Shown here piece after piece: positions 11,072 to 11,648 of a stretch of 11,648 nt of DNA (its first letter is position 1; each line of letters starts with the position of its first letter). The notes under the pieces are model-generated. The model searched no databases and had not been told where the DNA came from. It worked only from the letters and a program-made list of their open reading frames with translations. The stretch is from Pseudomonadota bacterium. GTDB taxonomy: Bacteria; Pseudomonadota; Alphaproteobacteria; Acetobacterales; Acetobacteraceae. Where the stretch lies: the NCBI GenBank assembly GCA_021829055.1, contig JAJZCS010000039.1, positions 1-11,648 of the forward strand, written 5' to 3'. The position numbers and the translations under genes were made by a program.

Positions 11072-11277
11072 TTACTGCCTTGGCTCCCACAGCACCATCA
11101 GGTTGACCCCGGGGCGTTTAAGTTCGCAGACCAGCTCGCTCCAAACCGGCTCGGCACGCCGGCGCACCCCGCGGGGAGCACCATTGCGGGCAAACAGCCG
11201 TTCCTCCAAAACCCCATCGGTGAGATCGGCCGGGCAGCGGCCAGCCCAGCCAATAACGCCCGTATGCCCCAGCCCAA
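11072..11277 (-). pseudogene. IS21-type IstA transposase, N-terminal region fragment
   Basis: The minus strand reads GWPLP (around 11246-11232). After a one-base shift comes ADLTDGVLEERLFARNG, then RAEPVWSELVCELKRPGVNLMVLWEPRQ and a TAA (11072-11074). This follows the IS21 IstA pattern between the N-terminal helix-turn-helix and the catalytic core (WPLPxDLTDxxLExxLF...PDWxxxxxELxRxGVTLxLLWxEYR). The core and the IstB helper ATPase are absent. The frameshift near 11230 and the early stop show it is dead. The left end is abruptly joined to the pRiA4b-like fragment. Confidence 0.6.
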
Positions 11278-11314
11278 GTGGCCGGAATTAAATCGGAACC
11301 ACTGGCCGGCTTGC

Positions 11315-11648
11315 GTCGGAATCTGCAGGCTGATCGATACTGGACGCTTCGAGGCTTGTTTCGAAGAGTGGGCGCGCTCATTCGGAGCGACCCTGGACCG
11401 AGAGGTCGTGGCGGTCGATGGGCAGACGATCCGCGGATCGTTGATCGTGGCCGCGAACAAGGGGCGCTTCACGTTGTCAGTGCCGGAGCCTATGATCGAC
11501 GGCTGGTGCCCGGCCAACGCTAGGTCGGAGACAAACCCGGCGAGATTACCGCGATCCCGGAATTGCTCGACGTGCTGGACATCAAAGGCGCGATCGTCAT
11601 CACCCTGGACGCGATGGGGGGGGGGGGCAGCGAGCAATCGCCTCCAGG
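11315..11648 (+). pseudogene. ISAs1-type transposase fragment, disrupted (runs off window)
   Basis: ISAs1-family transposase pieces appear in order on the plus strand. RLIDTGRFEACFEEWARSF (11327 onward) leads to VVAVDGQTIRGS with the first catalytic Asp at 11417-11419. After a frameshift at about 11440 comes DRGREQGALHVVSA, then GQR, an in-frame TAG (11521-11523), and GEITAIPELLDVLDIKGAIV with TLDAMG carrying the second Asp (11608-11610). A 12-G tract (11616-11627) replaces the usual GC(Q) codons and shifts the frame again; QRAIASR is then read at the window end. Three disruptions make this a pseudogene. The N-terminal part is missing, and the junction with the IS21 fragment lies near 11280-11315. 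Confidence 0.75.
11616..11627. repeat. 12-base poly-G tract
   Basis: Twelve consecutive G lie inside the ISAs1 fragment, just after the TLDAM codons, where the family normally has G-C-Q. It shifts the reading frame. It could be slippage in an unselected pseudogene or a sequence error. Confidence 0.85.

Noticed and set aside
11098..11637. 179-residue minus-strand open frame at the window end
   Set aside because: It crosses the IS21 and ISAs1 fragments in the wrong frames; the transposase motifs are read in other frames or on the other strand.

Overview
The window reads as chromosomal DNA of an alphaproteobacterium, most likely a member of or close to the Acetobacteraceae. This is inferred from the moderately GC-rich sequence, the ProA/NadD/CarD/FdxA protein types, and the block helicase – S4 RNA-binding protein – 7Fe ferredoxin (fdxA) – CarD, which I know as an alphaproteobacterial arrangement. 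No database search was possible. The intact genes are all housekeeping genes. Between and after them lie several decayed sequences, which suggests a lineage undergoing gene loss.

Layout. Positions 1-5798 are read on the minus strand in this order: SUV3-like DExH helicase (5798-3297), S4-domain protein (3287-2985), fdxA (2935-2609), carD with a very long low-complexity N-terminal extension (2533-1466), proA (1404-103), and the first part of nadD (96-1). The gaps are 9-75 bases, so this may be one transcription unit. The visible start of nadD seems to carry a one-base frameshift in a run of five C (plus-strand G 85-89). From 5887 the plus strand carries htpG (5887-7704). An 88-base divergent gap between helicase and htpG holds a perfect inverted repeat with 8-base arms and a 9-base spacer.

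Positions 7705-8251 contain no intact gene. Part of this stretch can be read, across several frames, as a decayed recF. The best part (7979-8244) shows RecF-like pieces in the right order and at the expected distance from the end of the gene, directly before gyrB, where recF normally lies. gyrB (8252-10705) is full length and has all key motifs.

From 10706 to the window end there is only mobile-element debris: an IS630-type transposase N-terminus (minus), the C-terminal end of a probable pRiA4b ORF-3-like protein (minus), an IS21-type IstA N-terminal fragment (minus), and an ISAs1-type transposase fragment (plus) that has a frameshift, an in-frame TAG and a 12-G tract and runs off the window.

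The intact genes cover proline and NAD synthesis, RNA and ribosome handling, transcription control by a CarD-type RNA polymerase-binding protein, iron-sulfur electron transfer, protein folding (HtpG) and DNA supercoiling (GyrB). I see no defence system, CRISPR array, prophage, RNA gene or novel multi-gene system. The most notable result is the recF remnant and the general picture of erosion around intact core genes.
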